Source: Altericroceibacterium endophyticum (GTDB lineage: Bacteria > Pseudomonadota > Alphaproteobacteria > Sphingomonadales > Sphingomonadaceae). From it: DNA of 64,000 nt. The DNA lies in contig NZ_WTYT01000005.1 of assembly GCF_009827595.1 (NCBI RefSeq), forward strand, positions 1 to 64,000, read 5' to 3'. The position numbers and the translations under genes were made by a program. A model generated the notes under the pieces. It did not search any database. It worked only from the letters and a program-made list of their open reading frames with translations, and was not told the DNA's origin. This document shows, one piece after another, positions 1-8,893 of this stretch (within the stretch, counting starts at the first letter, position 1; each line of letters opens with the position of its first letter).

Positions 1-529
1 GTCCGTCTATTTGGGCGACCGTTAGAAGCTGGCGAAACCGCCGCGCCCCGTCCGGTGAGATGGCTTCTATGAGGATCACCCCTTGGCGTCAACACTCACA
101 TTGCAGATTTGTGGCGGTTTTTGATAAGCCCCTGAAAATAAATCGATCTTTTGTTATTTTTAGCGTCTTTCAGAGCCTTGGCGAGGTGGTGATCGCGGTG
201 ACGAAAGCGAATCCCCTTTGCTTTCGAGAATGGATCACCCGGAACGAACAATTCGCCTCTAAAATCTGCTCCATTTGCGGTGATCGAAAGGTAAAATTAG
301 TCATAACAGATATAAAAATCTTGCTTCATGGCTTGGCAAAATCGGTCTAACTGATGTGATTACGAGAAGATGCCCGGCGGAGAATGATAGTCATATTAAA
401 GCCAATATCCGATCCTGATATCAAGCCTGTGCCGTGCCCGGTTGCCGTTCCTATTATAGTATGTGCTTTATGGACTGCTTTTAGGCGCTCTTTGCTAGCG
501 CTTCAGTTTTAGGTGAAAATGGTGCTGTT
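1..529. other. Gene-free stretch at window start
   Basis: No gene can be supported here. One plus-strand frame is open from the window edge to 350, but its translation resembles no family I know, has no convincing ribosome site, and lies in AT-richer sequence than the genes that follow. It could hold the control region of the kinase pair downstream. I found no -24/-12 promoter like those in the EPS locus. Confidence 0.5.
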
Positions 530-1873
530 TTGTCTGTGAATGACCCCCTGAACATGCTCCTGATGGCTATCGCCGCCGGTCTGATCTTTTCAATGGGCGT
601 AGCGGTCGGCCGATTCCGCCTGGCGAAGATTCGTCGGCAGATGGAAACCTGGCGTGATGATGCAGACGATACCGTCAACCTATCCGGTGGCGAGAATGTC
701 GCCGCAGGGCCTGAGAGACTTAACGTCGAAGATCTGGTCACAGAAAAGGCCGCCTTGGAGCAGCGGCTGGAAGAAACCGAAGCCTTGCAGCGAGAGACCG
801 AGACACAGCTGCTCAAAACACAAGGCCTCGCCGAGAAGCGGCTGAAGATCCTGGGTCAGGTGAGTCACGATTTGCGTACCCCTGTCTCGGGAATTGTCGG
901 GATGGTCGACCAGGCGAAAGACGATCCTCGCAGCGCAACCCGCGCGAAGGCCTTCGAGATTATCGAACTGTCCGCCTACAATCTGCTGCGGACGCTGGAT
1001 AATGCCGTCGAGGAAGCGCGTCTTGAAGCGGGAGCGCCGATATCTGAAAGCGGCACCTTCAATCCTAAGGCCATGATGGAAAAGATCGTTACCGATCTTC
1101 AGCGGCTCGCCCAACGTAAGGGCATTATTCTGCAGAATAATGGCTCATGCAGTGAAACCCTTTCCGGAAACCCCGCACGGGTCGAACAGGTTCTTACCAA
1201 TCTGATGACCAGCCTGATCAAATTTTCGGTGCGGCAGGAAATCGTCATCGGTTGTGTCTGCCGGCCGGATAGTCCGCCCGGCACCACCCTCGCCCATTTC
1301 TATATTGAGGATCGCGGCCGTCCTTCGAGCAAGGATGGCACGGACTATCTGTTCGATACGGTCGAACGGCTTGCCAGCAATCACCCCGGAGACAAACAGC
1401 AGGCTGGCCTCAGCCTGACAATATGTAGCAGGCTGGCGCATGAAATGGGGGGCCAGATCGGGATTGAGGACGCTGGCCCAGACCATCGCCGCGTCTTCTT
1501 CGAGGTGCCGCTGAAACAGCAAACCACAACCGAAACATCGGAACCCCTTCGCAGCGCCTTGCTGATAGATCGCAGCGCCACCGGTAAACTGACGGCGAGC
1601 GCACTGCTGTCACAGCTGGGTTTCAAAGTGGAATGCCGCGACGATCTCCCTACGCAGGAGGAACTGACCCACTACGAGTTCGTCATCTGTGATGCGGACA
1701 CTTTGTCCGATGATGATTGGCCCGGCACGAATATGGTGGCCGACAAGGTGCAAGTCCTCGCCCTCGTCTCAACCGATAATACCAAACTGAAGGCAAAGCT
1801 GGCCGACCAGCGAATACCCACTCTCAACAAGCCGCTTGATATTGCCGAGCTGCACCGGGCGACGACAAAATGA
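530..1873 (+). CDS. Membrane-anchored histidine-kinase-like protein with degenerate receiver tail
   Basis: Sensor kinase of a phosphorelay, probably membrane-bound. Residues 9-27 form one hydrophobic segment and 60-105 a likely coiled coil. The HisKA H-box is VSHDLRTP with His at 113. The ATPase domain follows but is divergent: an asparagine is present in the N-box region (EQVLTNL), the G1 box is only EDRGRP, and the second glycine box (GLSLTICSRLAHEMGG) is better kept. Residues 340-447 look like a weak receiver with a CDAD acceptor region and a NKP lysine. The start is uncertain: TTG at 530, GTG at 536 or ATG at 551 are in frame. The stop overlaps the next gene by ATGA, so the two are probably one transcript. 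Its position beside the EPS locus makes it a candidate partner of the regulator at 14940; that is inference. Confidence 0.8.
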   Translation: MSVNDPLNMLLMAIAAGLIFSMGVAVGRFRLAKIRRQMETWRDDADDTVNLSGGENVAAGPERLNVEDLVTEKAALEQRLEETEALQRETETQLLKTQGLAEKRLKILGQVSHDLRTPVSGIVGMVDQAKDDPRSATRAKAFEIIELSAYNLLRTLDNAVEEARLEAGAPISESGTFNPKAMMEKIVTDLQRLAQRKGIILQNNGSCSETLSGNPARVEQVLTNLMTSLIKFSVRQEIVIGCVCRPDSPPGTTLAHFYIEDRGRPSSKDGTDYLFDTVERLASNHPGDKQQAGLSLTICSRLAHEMGGQIGIEDAGPDHRRVFFEVPLKQQTTTETSEPLRSALLIDRSATGKLTASALLSQLGFKVECRDDLPTQEELTHYEFVICDADTLSDDDWPGTNMVADKVQVLALVSTDNTKLKAKLADQRIPTLNKPLDIAELHRATTK

Positions 1874-3951
1874 GCTTCAACGGCCCGGACTCTTCCTCTG
1901 AGATATCCGCCGAAGACAGGGCGGCCATTCTTGCCAAGCGCCTTTCGCGCACCGAGGCCGCATTGCGGGAGGCAGAGACTGCGCTCGAGGCGCGCCTGCG
2001 CGAGCTCGACACTGCCAATCGTGAATTACAGAAACGCGAAGAGGATCTCGCCCGCCGGCTAACGATCGAGAACCGTAAACTGCTCGATGCCCAGCGTACC
2101 GCCGCGCTTGCGACCGTCTATTGGGAAAAGGGCGACACCTATTCCTCTTCCGGTGAATTGGGGGCGCTGCTCGGTCTGGATGCAGACGTGCCAATTACAA
2201 TCGAGACAGCGACAAAGCGGCTGCATCCACTAGACCATATAAGAGTGTTCGACGCTTACCGATCATTCATGGACGATATGCCGGATCAGCAATCGCACAT
2301 ATTTGACCATCGGATCATCAGGCCGGATGGCGAAACCCGCTGGTTCCGCTGGGCGTTGCGCAAAGAGAATAGCGACACCGGCGAGATATTGCGCATCTAC
2401 GGCAGTGTGCGGGATGTGACCGAGCAGCGCAGCACCCAGCGTGAGGTAAAAGCGCTGCAATTACGTGCCGAGCGCCGCGTCCGCGATCTTAAGCAACTTA
2501 CCGGCAAATTGACGACGGCCAAGGCACAGGCGGAAACCGCCCTGCAAACACGCGATAAATTTCTGTCCTCCATGGGGCATTATCTGCGGACCCCGCTTTC
2601 GTCCCTCACCGGATCGCTCGATCTGCTTGCGATCGAGGCGCATAATCCGGAGGAGAAGCGCCGCGTTGATGTTGCGACCCGCTCTGCCGGGCAATTATCC
2701 GCCCTGATCACCGAAATGATCGAAGAAGCGGAAGGCGAGTTAAGCGAAGTTACGCTGACGCCAGTTCCAGTGAATACCCACACTGCGTTTCAGGAGAGTA
2801 TCGCCTATTGGCAGCAAATTCATCCGGAAGCCTCGCGGCTGACGCTGCATCTTGCTGAGGATTTGCCAGCAATGCTGATGGTCGATCCGGCACGGTTTCG
2901 CATATTGCTGGATGGATTGATCGGGTCGTGCCTCGATAGCGGCGGCGATATCACGCTGCAGGTGACGTGGCAGGATGCGCTGATCCTGCAAACAGAGGTA
3001 CAAGGCGGCCACTGGCCTGCCTCTCTGCAACGCGACACCGGCCAGATCGAAGACCCTGGTCTGCGATTTGCCCACCGACTGGTGCGGGCGATGGGCGGGA
3101 CGATACACTTCCCCCAGCCCAGCACTTTGCAGATTTCTCTGCCGCTTGACCTGCCTGATCCATCAACCACTGCCAGACAAGACGGCGCACTGTCCCTGCC
3201 CGATGGCCGAACACCGCGCGTTCTGCTGGCCGAAGATACGCCGACCAACCGCTATGTCATCACCAGCCAGCTTGAAAGTCTGGGCTGCGAAACCCTGAGC
3301 GTTGAAAACGGACAGTTGGCGCTGGACGCGATCAGCCGCGAACATTTCGACATTATCCTGATGGATGTGATGATGCCGGTGCTGGATGGTGCGGAAGCGA
3401 CGCAGGCGATCCGCGCCCTGCCCGATGACCGCGCCGCCAGGACACCCATCATCGGCATCACAGCGCACAGCCTGCAATCGGAACGCGACCGGTTGATCAA
3501 TCTGGGCATGTCCGCCTGCCTGACAAAACCGGTTCGCCGTGACGATCTGCGCGTCGCGATTGCATCATATCTGACACAATCCGATGAAAGCCCGACTACT
3601 GCGGAAAGCGCGCTGATTGATAGCGAGGCTTTTTGCCAGGCCTTCCTGGCGCTGGCCCCATCCTATCGCCCCCGCCTGCTGGAGGCCGTGTTTCAGGATA
3701 TCGAAACCTATGGCAGGGATCTGCACGAGGCAGCACTATCCGGGGATGAGGAAAATATGCGCCGCGCCGCGCATAGTCTCAAAGGTGTTGCCGGGAATAT
3801 CGGTGCCAATGGGCTGATGGATTCCGTGGCGCAGCTGCGGCGTGCAGACCCGGCCCAGGCGGCGGAGCACTGGCCCGACGTTGAACGCACGATTGCCGCA
3901 AGCGTTACCGCCTGCGGCAATCTGTTTACCGAAAAGATTGCCAATCAATAG
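1870..3951 (+). CDS. Hybrid sensor kinase: PAS, H-box, receiver, HPt
   Basis: Multi-step phosphorelay protein of 693 residues. Order: N-terminal coiled coil (about 10-75), PAS/PAC fold (about 80-185, ending in the GSVRDVTEQ signature), second coiled coil, H-box GHYLRTP with His 237, a very weak ATPase region (about 330-430), receiver domain (about 450-570, acceptor Asp 499 in LMDVMMP), and an HPt domain with His 635 in AHSLKGVAGN. I cannot see the usual N-box asparagine or the DxGxG motif, so it may not autophosphorylate and may take phosphate from another kinase such as the one at 530, whose stop it overlaps. Its 3' end overlaps the convergent sugar-transferase gene by 7 bases. The HPt could pass phosphate to a separate receiver such as that at 14940 (inference). 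Confidence 0.85.
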   Translation: MSFNGPDSSSEISAEDRAAILAKRLSRTEAALREAETALEARLRELDTANRELQKREEDLARRLTIENRKLLDAQRTAALATVYWEKGDTYSSSGELGALLGLDADVPITIETATKRLHPLDHIRVFDAYRSFMDDMPDQQSHIFDHRIIRPDGETRWFRWALRKENSDTGEILRIYGSVRDVTEQRSTQREVKALQLRAERRVRDLKQLTGKLTTAKAQAETALQTRDKFLSSMGHYLRTPLSSLTGSLDLLAIEAHNPEEKRRVDVATRSAGQLSALITEMIEEAEGELSEVTLTPVPVNTHTAFQESIAYWQQIHPEASRLTLHLAEDLPAMLMVDPARFRILLDGLIGSCLDSGGDITLQVTWQDALILQTEVQGGHWPASLQRDTGQIEDPGLRFAHRLVRAMGGTIHFPQPSTLQISLPLDLPDPSTTARQDGALSLPDGRTPRVLLAEDTPTNRYVITSQLESLGCETLSVENGQLALDAISREHFDIILMDVMMPVLDGAEATQAIRALPDDRAARTPIIGITAHSLQSERDRLINLGMSACLTKPVRRDDLRVAIASYLTQSDESPTTAESALIDSEAFCQAFLALAPSYRPRLLEAVFQDIETYGRDLHEAALSGDEENMRRAAHSLKGVAGNIGANGLMDSVAQLRRADPAQAAEHWPDVERTIAASVTACGNLFTEKIANQ

Positions 3952-5378
3952 GCACCGCGGCCGCTGACAACCGCCGGAATAGTCCGGAACAGCAGGGAGA
4001 GATCGGTCTTGAAAGAACGGCTTTCGAGATAGCTGCAATCCATTTCCAATTGCTGATCAAAGGCAATATCGGCGCGGCCACTGACCTGCCAGATGCAAGT
4101 GATGCCGGGTTTGCCAGACAATCTGTTGAATGCCGCAGCCGAGTATTTTTCCGCTTCCACCGGCAAGGCTGGACGCGGGCCGACCAGAGACATTTCACCC
4201 TTCAGAACATTCACCAATTGCGGCAATTCATCCAGCGAGAAGCGGCGCAGAATCCGTCCGGTCCGGGTGATGCGCGGGTCGTGCTTCATCTTGAAGCAAG
4301 TTCCATCGCGTTCGGACAGGGCCAGCAATTGTGCGCGCCGCGCCTCTGCATCAATATGCATGGACCGGAATTTCAGCATGCCGAAATTGCGCCCCCTTTC
4401 CCCAACACGGGTCTGGCGGAAGAAGACCGGGCCGCGATCTTCCAGCTTGATCGCCAGGGCCACCGCGAAAAAGATCGGCAACAGCATGATAATTGCCAAG
4501 GCAGAGAGCGCGGCATCCATTGCTCGCTTTGTAGCAAGTGACGCGCGCTCCGCGTAACCACGCTGAACACTGGCCGCTGCCAGGGCGTGCAGCATGAAAA
4601 CAGCATTGCCGACCAGATAGCGATTGGCCAGACGGCGCGGCTCCATCGCCAGACGCCAGACCCATTCGCATCCCGCGGCGCGGAAGAGCGCGGGTGCGCG
4701 GGGGATGCGGCCGGAATAATAATCAAACAACCCGCCAACACCCAGCACAACTGGGACCGTGATCCGGCTGCGATTGCGGGCAATCCAGTTTTCCTGAAGC
4801 GGAACGCCGAAACCGACAAACAGGATCTGCGCCCCGGATGCATTGATCTTGGCGATCACATCCGCTTCCTGCTCTGCCGTGAAATAGCCATCCTGCGTGC
4901 CGGCGATCTGCAATTGCGAAAACCGCGCCTGCATGGTGTTGCCAGCTTCAGCCGCAATGTCAGGCGACCCGCCGAGCAGATAGATCGGCGCGGAATTTTG
5001 CGCAGCCGCTTCGCAGATTTCCGGGAAGAGATCCGTGCCATTCAGATTGTCGCCAAGCTCAACCCCGCATAATTTCGAAGCCGCTCTCATGCCGCTGCCG
5101 TCAGGCAGGATCAGATCGCTGCTTTCAAGTGACTGCGCATAATCGGCATCGCGGAAATAGGTGTTGATGCAATGGGCATTGACGAAATTGATCGTGCTGG
5201 TGACGCCAAAGCTGGCGCGACGCACAATTTCCTGTGCCATTTCAGTTCTTTGGGCATGGACCAGCGGAAGACCGAAGATCGTTTCACGGCGCAGAGCAAA
5301 TTTGCTGCGCCCATTGATCAGTTCGAGTGCTTCTGCCGGTGAAAGAACGGCACCGGCTTCAAAGGACATGGCTTTCAT
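3945..5378 (-). CDS. Fused WecG/TagA/CpsF glycosyltransferase and polyprenyl-phosphate sugar-1-phosphate transferase
   Basis: Two sequential polysaccharide-assembly enzymes in one chain. Residues 35-260 match the WecG/TagA/CpsF (GT26) family: the DGSGM segment, YLLGGSP, FVGFGVPLQENW and GVGGLFDYYSG. Residues 282-477 match the bacterial sugar transferase family (WcaJ/GumD C-terminal type): one membrane segment (about 288-308), then FRQTRVG, KFRSMH, the RRFSLDELPQLVNVLKG block, SLVGPRP and GITCIWQVSGR. The C-terminal half would load the first sugar phosphate on undecaprenyl phosphate; the N-terminal half would add a later sugar from a nucleotide sugar. The five membrane segments of full WcaJ proteins are absent. 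Start at 5378 is backed by AGGAGA six bases upstream. It is transcribed from a -24/-12 promoter at 5416-5430. Separate genes are more usual, so the fusion is notable. Confidence 0.92.
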   Translation of the reverse strand: MKAMSFEAGAVLSPAEALELINGRSKFALRRETIFGLPLVHAQRTEMAQEIVRRASFGVTSTINFVNAHCINTYFRDADYAQSLESSDLILPDGSGMRAASKLCGVELGDNLNGTDLFPEICEAAAQNSAPIYLLGGSPDIAAEAGNTMQARFSQLQIAGTQDGYFTAEQEADVIAKINASGAQILFVGFGVPLQENWIARNRSRITVPVVLGVGGLFDYYSGRIPRAPALFRAAGCEWVWRLAMEPRRLANRYLVGNAVFMLHALAAASVQRGYAERASLATKRAMDAALSALAIIMLLPIFFAVALAIKLEDRGPVFFRQTRVGERGRNFGMLKFRSMHIDAEARRAQLLALSERDGTCFKMKHDPRITRTGRILRRFSLDELPQLVNVLKGEMSLVGPRPALPVEAEKYSAAAFNRLSGKPGITCIWQVSGRADIAFDQQLEMDCSYLESRSFKTDLSLLFRTIPAVVSGRGAY

Positions 5379-5415
5379 GGCGGCTCTCCTGTTGCGAGTG
5401 AATGAGAGCTCTTCG

Positions 5416-5430
5416 GCAAGGGCCGTGCCA
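5416..5430 (-). promoter_or_regulatory. Sigma54 (-24/-12) promoter of the fused sugar transferase
   Basis: On the minus strand this reads TGGCACGGCCCTTGC, a full match to the sigma54 consensus TGGCACG-N4-TTGC. The predicted transcript start is about 12 bases downstream, near 5404, leaving a leader of about 26 bases that contains the AGGAGA ribosome site. Confidence 0.85.
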
Positions 5431-5505
5431 GAATCTGAAATTTACATATAAATCAAATACCTACACCGAATACACCTGATCTTAACCATCTGAATTTTCT
5501 GCATT

Positions 5506-5563
5506 TCGCAAAATGCGACGGCCGTTCTTCGCAATTTGCAAATTGCAGCGTTGCAAATTGCGG
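5506..5563. promoter_or_regulatory. Three dyads TCGCA-N3-TGCGA (candidate activator sites)
   Basis: Sites: 5506-5518 is TCGCA-AAA-TGCGA with perfect arms. 5529-5541 is TCGCA-ATT-TGCAA, part of a perfect 16-base palindrome at 5531-5546. 5551-5563 is TTGCA-AAT-TGCGG. Centres are 22-23 bases apart, about two helical turns. They lie 65-150 bases upstream of both flanking -24/-12 promoters, the usual position of enhancer sites for NtrC-type activators. The same dyad recurs at 14237-14293. Binding by the regulator encoded at 14940 is inference. Confidence 0.6.
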
Positions 5564-5626
5564 AAACTGAGTAGTGATCCTTAGCTGATTTCACTTAATC
5601 GTTGTTTTTCAATTATTTAATTAAAG

Positions 5627-5641
5627 TGGCACGCAAATTGA
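5627..5641 (+). promoter_or_regulatory. Sigma54 (-24/-12) promoter of the flippase-glycosyltransferase operon
   Basis: Reads TGGCACGCAAATTGA: a perfect -24 half, with TTGA instead of TTGC at -12. The predicted transcript start is near 5653, just ahead of GGAG at 5660-5663 and the ATG at 5672. It faces away from the promoter at 5416-5430. Confidence 0.7.
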
Positions 5642-5671
5642 ATTGCTCTGGGCAAACACGGAGTTCAATTC

Positions 5672-6952
5672 ATGCAATTCATTCATCTCAGCCTAGACAA
5701 ATATCTGCCGCGTTCGGTGCGGCCGGTTCTTGCCGGTCTGAGCGCCTATGCTTCGGCAGAGATGATCACCCGTGTTGTCCGCATCGGTGCGATCCTTGTT
5801 ATCGCTCGCCGGACGGACCCCGCATTGCTCGGCACCGCTGCTGCTGCGCTGAGCCTGTTTGAACTGATCCGCGTATTGGCCAATGCCGGTATCGGACAGC
5901 GCATCATCGCCGCATCGGATGCCGAACTGCCCGCAATCTGCAACACGGCAGCACGGCTGTTCTGGGCGATCTGCCTGTCCGTTTCGATCATTCAGCTGAC
6001 CATTGCCGGCGGCCTGTATCTCTTCACCGTGCAGGATGAAGCCGCCTTGATGCTGGCCGTTCTGTCAGCCGTTTATCTGATTATGCCCCCGGGGCTGGTT
6101 CAGATCTTTCTGCTGATGCGTGCCGGACGTCTGGGCGCCACCGCCCGGATCGGTGCGACGCAGACGATGGCTGATCATATCTTCACCGTTGGTCTGGTTC
6201 TGATCTGGCCAACCGCCTGGGCCATCGTTCTGCCCAAATTGCTGACCGCGCCGATCTGGACGGTTCTGGCCCGCCGCGCGCAGCCCTGGTCGCCCGACCG
6301 CAGCGCCGGCTATGCCCCCGTCCGCCACTTTCACGGCTTTGGTTTCGCTATTCTTGGTTCGGAACTGCTGGGCGCGCTGCGACTGCAGGCTGACAAGCTG
6401 ATCATTGCCGCCTTGCTCGGCGTTGAAGCGCTCGGCCTCTATTACTTCGCCTTCAATGCCGGCCTCGGCATTACCCAGAGTTTCACTTCCGCTTTCGGCA
6501 CAGTTGTATTCCCTCACCTGTGCCGGGCCGGCGATGAGCAGGAACGGCAGGCTCGCCTCCGTGAAGCCTCCTCCTTGGGCCTCCTGTTCCTGGTCCCTCT
6601 CATCGCCGCGCAGGGGCTGCTCGCTCCCTTCTATGTCCCGTTCCTTTTTGGAAATGAATGGACGCCAGCAGCCCCTTATCTTTCCCTGCTGTGCCTGGCC
6701 GCATTGCCGCTCTTCTGCGGTAGCGCCCTCAGCGCCGCATACCGCGCCGATCAGCGGCCGGGCCGCGAAACCCGCCTGGCCGCTATCGCCACCGCCGCAG
6801 GCCTTGCCGGCCTCACCGTCGGCGCGACGTACTCTCTCACCCTGGCCTGCGCCGGATATTCCGCTGGCCTTGCCATCACCCTCATCCCCGCCGCGCTCAA
6901 GAGAGTGCTGCCCACGAGCCCCATTCACACCGCGAAGGAAGCCACGTCATGA
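5672..6952 (+). CDS. Wzx-like polysaccharide flippase
   Basis: Polytopic membrane protein of 426 residues, related to the MATE/MOP-type oligosaccharide flippases. It would turn lipid-linked EPS repeat units to the periplasmic face of the inner membrane. The chain is hydrophobic almost throughout, with about 12 likely helices. Typical features are the N-terminal YASAEMITRVVRIGAILV segment and the central LRLQADKLIIAALLG segment, which resembles the RADKLIIG-type helix of this family. The start is backed by GGAG at 5660. It is first gene of a plus-strand run whose stop overlaps the next start (ATGA), and sits behind a -24/-12 promoter. Exact donor and repeat unit cannot be read from sequence. 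Confidence 0.85.
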   Translation: MQFIHLSLDKYLPRSVRPVLAGLSAYASAEMITRVVRIGAILVIARRTDPALLGTAAAALSLFELIRVLANAGIGQRIIAASDAELPAICNTAARLFWAICLSVSIIQLTIAGGLYLFTVQDEAALMLAVLSAVYLIMPPGLVQIFLLMRAGRLGATARIGATQTMADHIFTVGLVLIWPTAWAIVLPKLLTAPIWTVLARRAQPWSPDRSAGYAPVRHFHGFGFAILGSELLGALRLQADKLIIAALLGVEALGLYYFAFNAGLGITQSFTSAFGTVVFPHLCRAGDEQERQARLREASSLGLLFLVPLIAAQGLLAPFYVPFLFGNEWTPAAPYLSLLCLAALPLFCGSALSAAYRADQRPGRETRLAAIATAAGLAGLTVGATYSLTLACAGYSAGLAITLIPAALKRVLPTSPIHTAKEATS

Positions 6953-7878
6953 CCCAGCCACTCTTCTCGATCATCATGCCCGCATATAATGCTGAAAAGA
7001 CCATCGAAGCTGCGATCTACAGCGCGCTGGAACAGTCCGAAGACGATTTCGAACTGATCGTCATCGATGATGGTTCGCAGGATTCGACCCTGCGCAAGGC
7101 GCTGCATCTGGCAGTTGATGATCGCCGCATCCATGTGGTTTCCCGCGAGAATGCCGGCGTTTCCGAAGCCCGCAATCTGGGCGTTGAAATGGCCCGCGGC
7201 CTGTTCATCGCCTTCCTCGACGCAGACGATCAGTGGTACCCGAACAAGCTGGCGGCTCACCGCCACTTCCATGCCGCAAATCCGAATGTCGCGGCCAGCT
7301 TCGGCCAGATCGCCTTCCGTGAAGACCGCCGCGGCACGCTTCAGCCTGCCAAGACGCTTTCCTCGGTGCCGCAGGGTCCGCTGAGCCTGATGCAGATTCT
7401 TTCGGAAAACCCGGTTTGCACCACCAGCAATCTGGTTGTTTCGGCCGCCGCCTTCCACACCACCGGCCCGTTCGAAGCTGGTCTCAACCACGCGGAAGAC
7501 CAGGAATGGCTCGCCCGGCTGATCTGCCACGGTTTCGCATTGTGCGGGATCGATGAATTGCTGGTCGATTACCGGATGAGCGATGACGGTCTTTCCGCCG
7601 ATCTCGACGCGATGCTGAATGGCTGGCGCTCTCTGGTTGAGCGTTATGCCGGCAGCCGCGACATGTCCGGCGCCGAAGCGATCTATTGCCGTTACCTCGC
7701 CCGCCGCGCGCTGCGCACCGGCGCCCCTGTCAGCAGCGCCTATCGCTTTGCCCGCCAGGGGCTGAACCGCAACGCAACCGCATTTTTCAACGACATGCGC
7801 CGTGGATGGATGACCCTACTGGGCGTTGCCCTGTCCCCCGCCATCCCCCGCAATCTTCGCCCGCATCTGTTTGCCTGA
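6949..7878 (+). CDS. Family 2 glycosyltransferase
   Basis: Inverting GT-A-fold glycosyltransferase of 309 residues, presumably adding one sugar to the EPS repeat unit at the cytoplasmic face. It shows the family 2 start FSIIMPAYNAEKTI, the VIDDGSQDST nucleotide-sugar loop, SEARNLG, and the metal-binding FLDADDQW (DxD). HAEDQEW near residue 185 is the expected ED-type catalytic motif. It overlaps the flippase gene by ATGA, so it is co-translated with it. It is closely similar in layout to the next gene, suggesting an old duplication. Sugar specificity cannot be read. Confidence 0.9.
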   Translation: MTQPLFSIIMPAYNAEKTIEAAIYSALEQSEDDFELIVIDDGSQDSTLRKALHLAVDDRRIHVVSRENAGVSEARNLGVEMARGLFIAFLDADDQWYPNKLAAHRHFHAANPNVAASFGQIAFREDRRGTLQPAKTLSSVPQGPLSLMQILSENPVCTTSNLVVSAAAFHTTGPFEAGLNHAEDQEWLARLICHGFALCGIDELLVDYRMSDDGLSADLDAMLNGWRSLVERYAGSRDMSGAEAIYCRYLARRALRTGAPVSSAYRFARQGLNRNATAFFNDMRRGWMTLLGVALSPAIPRNLRPHLFA

Positions 7879-7903
7879 TCACATCTTTAACGGAGTAAAG
7901 CTC

Positions 7904-8893
7904 ATGAACACGCCTCGTATCTCTGTCGTAATGCCCGTTTACAATGTCGAAGCCTACATCGGTGCGGCGATCGAATCCGTCCTCGCCCAAAGCTTCGAAG
8001 ATTTCGAACTGATCATCGTTGATGATGGCGGCAGCGACAATTCGATTGAAATCGCGCGCTCTTATGATGATCCGCGGATCCACATCGTTTCGCAGATCAA
8101 TCGCGGCCTTGCTGGTGCACGCAATACCGGCATCGCTGCGGCGCAGGGGGATTACATCGCGCTGCTGGATTCGGATGATTGCTACCACCCCGACAAGCTG
8201 CGCCTGCATTTCGTCCATCTGGAAGCAAACCGGATGATCGGTGTCAGCTATGCCGGATCACGGATGATCGATGCTGAAGGAAATCCGCTGTCTGTCGCCA
8301 TGCGTCCGAAACTGACCGGAATTGATTCCGCGCAGATCCTGCGCCGCAATCCGATTGGCAATGGCAGTGCAGCCGTTTTGCGCCGTTCGGCCATCGACCG
8401 GGCCATCTTCAACATGGAAGGTGAACCCTATCGCCGCTGCTGGTTTGATGAGAGCTTCCGCCAGTCCGAAGATATCGAATTCTGGATCCGCCTGTCTGCG
8501 AAGCACGGTGTCCTGTTTGAAGGTATTGAAGGTTTGCTGACCGATTACCGTATCGTTGCCGGTGCGCTGTCAGCCAATATCGTGAAGCAATATCTCAGCT
8601 GGAATGCCATGCTGCGCAAAACCCGCGAATATGCACCGGAATTGATTGCCCGCCACGGCCATCAGGCCCGCGCCTATCAGCTGCGCTACCTCTCTCGCCG
8701 CGCAGTTCAGCTGGGTGATGCCCATTTCGCCAAATCCCTGCTGAGCGAAGCCTTGACCACATCACCCCGGATCGCCTTCGCTGAACCGATCAAGACCGGT
8801 GTTACAGGCGCCGCCGTCCTGGCTGCCAATATCCTCGGCCCGGAGCGTTTCCGCCGCGTTGCCACGCGTTATCTGAAAGGAGCCGTCGCATGA
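7904..8893 (+). CDS. Family 2 glycosyltransferase (second copy)
   Basis: A 329-residue GT2 enzyme with ISVVMPVYNVEAYI, IVDDGGSDNS, ARNTGIAAAQGDYIALLDSDD (DxD) and a catalytic SEDIEFW segment. An upstream in-frame start at 7826 exists but would overlap the previous gene by about 50 bases. ATG 7904 is preferred because the conserved GT2 strand begins at residue 5 and CGGAG lies at 7891. It shares the operon with 6949-7878 and, like it, likely builds the EPS repeat unit. Its stop overlaps the next gene by ATGA. Confidence 0.9.
   Translation: MNTPRISVVMPVYNVEAYIGAAIESVLAQSFEDFELIIVDDGGSDNSIEIARSYDDPRIHIVSQINRGLAGARNTGIAAAQGDYIALLDSDDCYHPDKLRLHFVHLEANRMIGVSYAGSRMIDAEGNPLSVAMRPKLTGIDSAQILRRNPIGNGSAAVLRRSAIDRAIFNMEGEPYRRCWFDESFRQSEDIEFWIRLSAKHGVLFEGIEGLLTDYRIVAGALSANIVKQYLSWNAMLRKTREYAPELIARHGHQARAYQLRYLSRRAVQLGDAHFAKSLLSEALTTSPRIAFAEPIKTGVTGAAVLAANILGPERFRRVATRYLKGAVA

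Noticed and set aside
3-350. Open frame from the window edge
   Set aside because: AT-rich, no family match and no ribosome site; cannot be told from chance.
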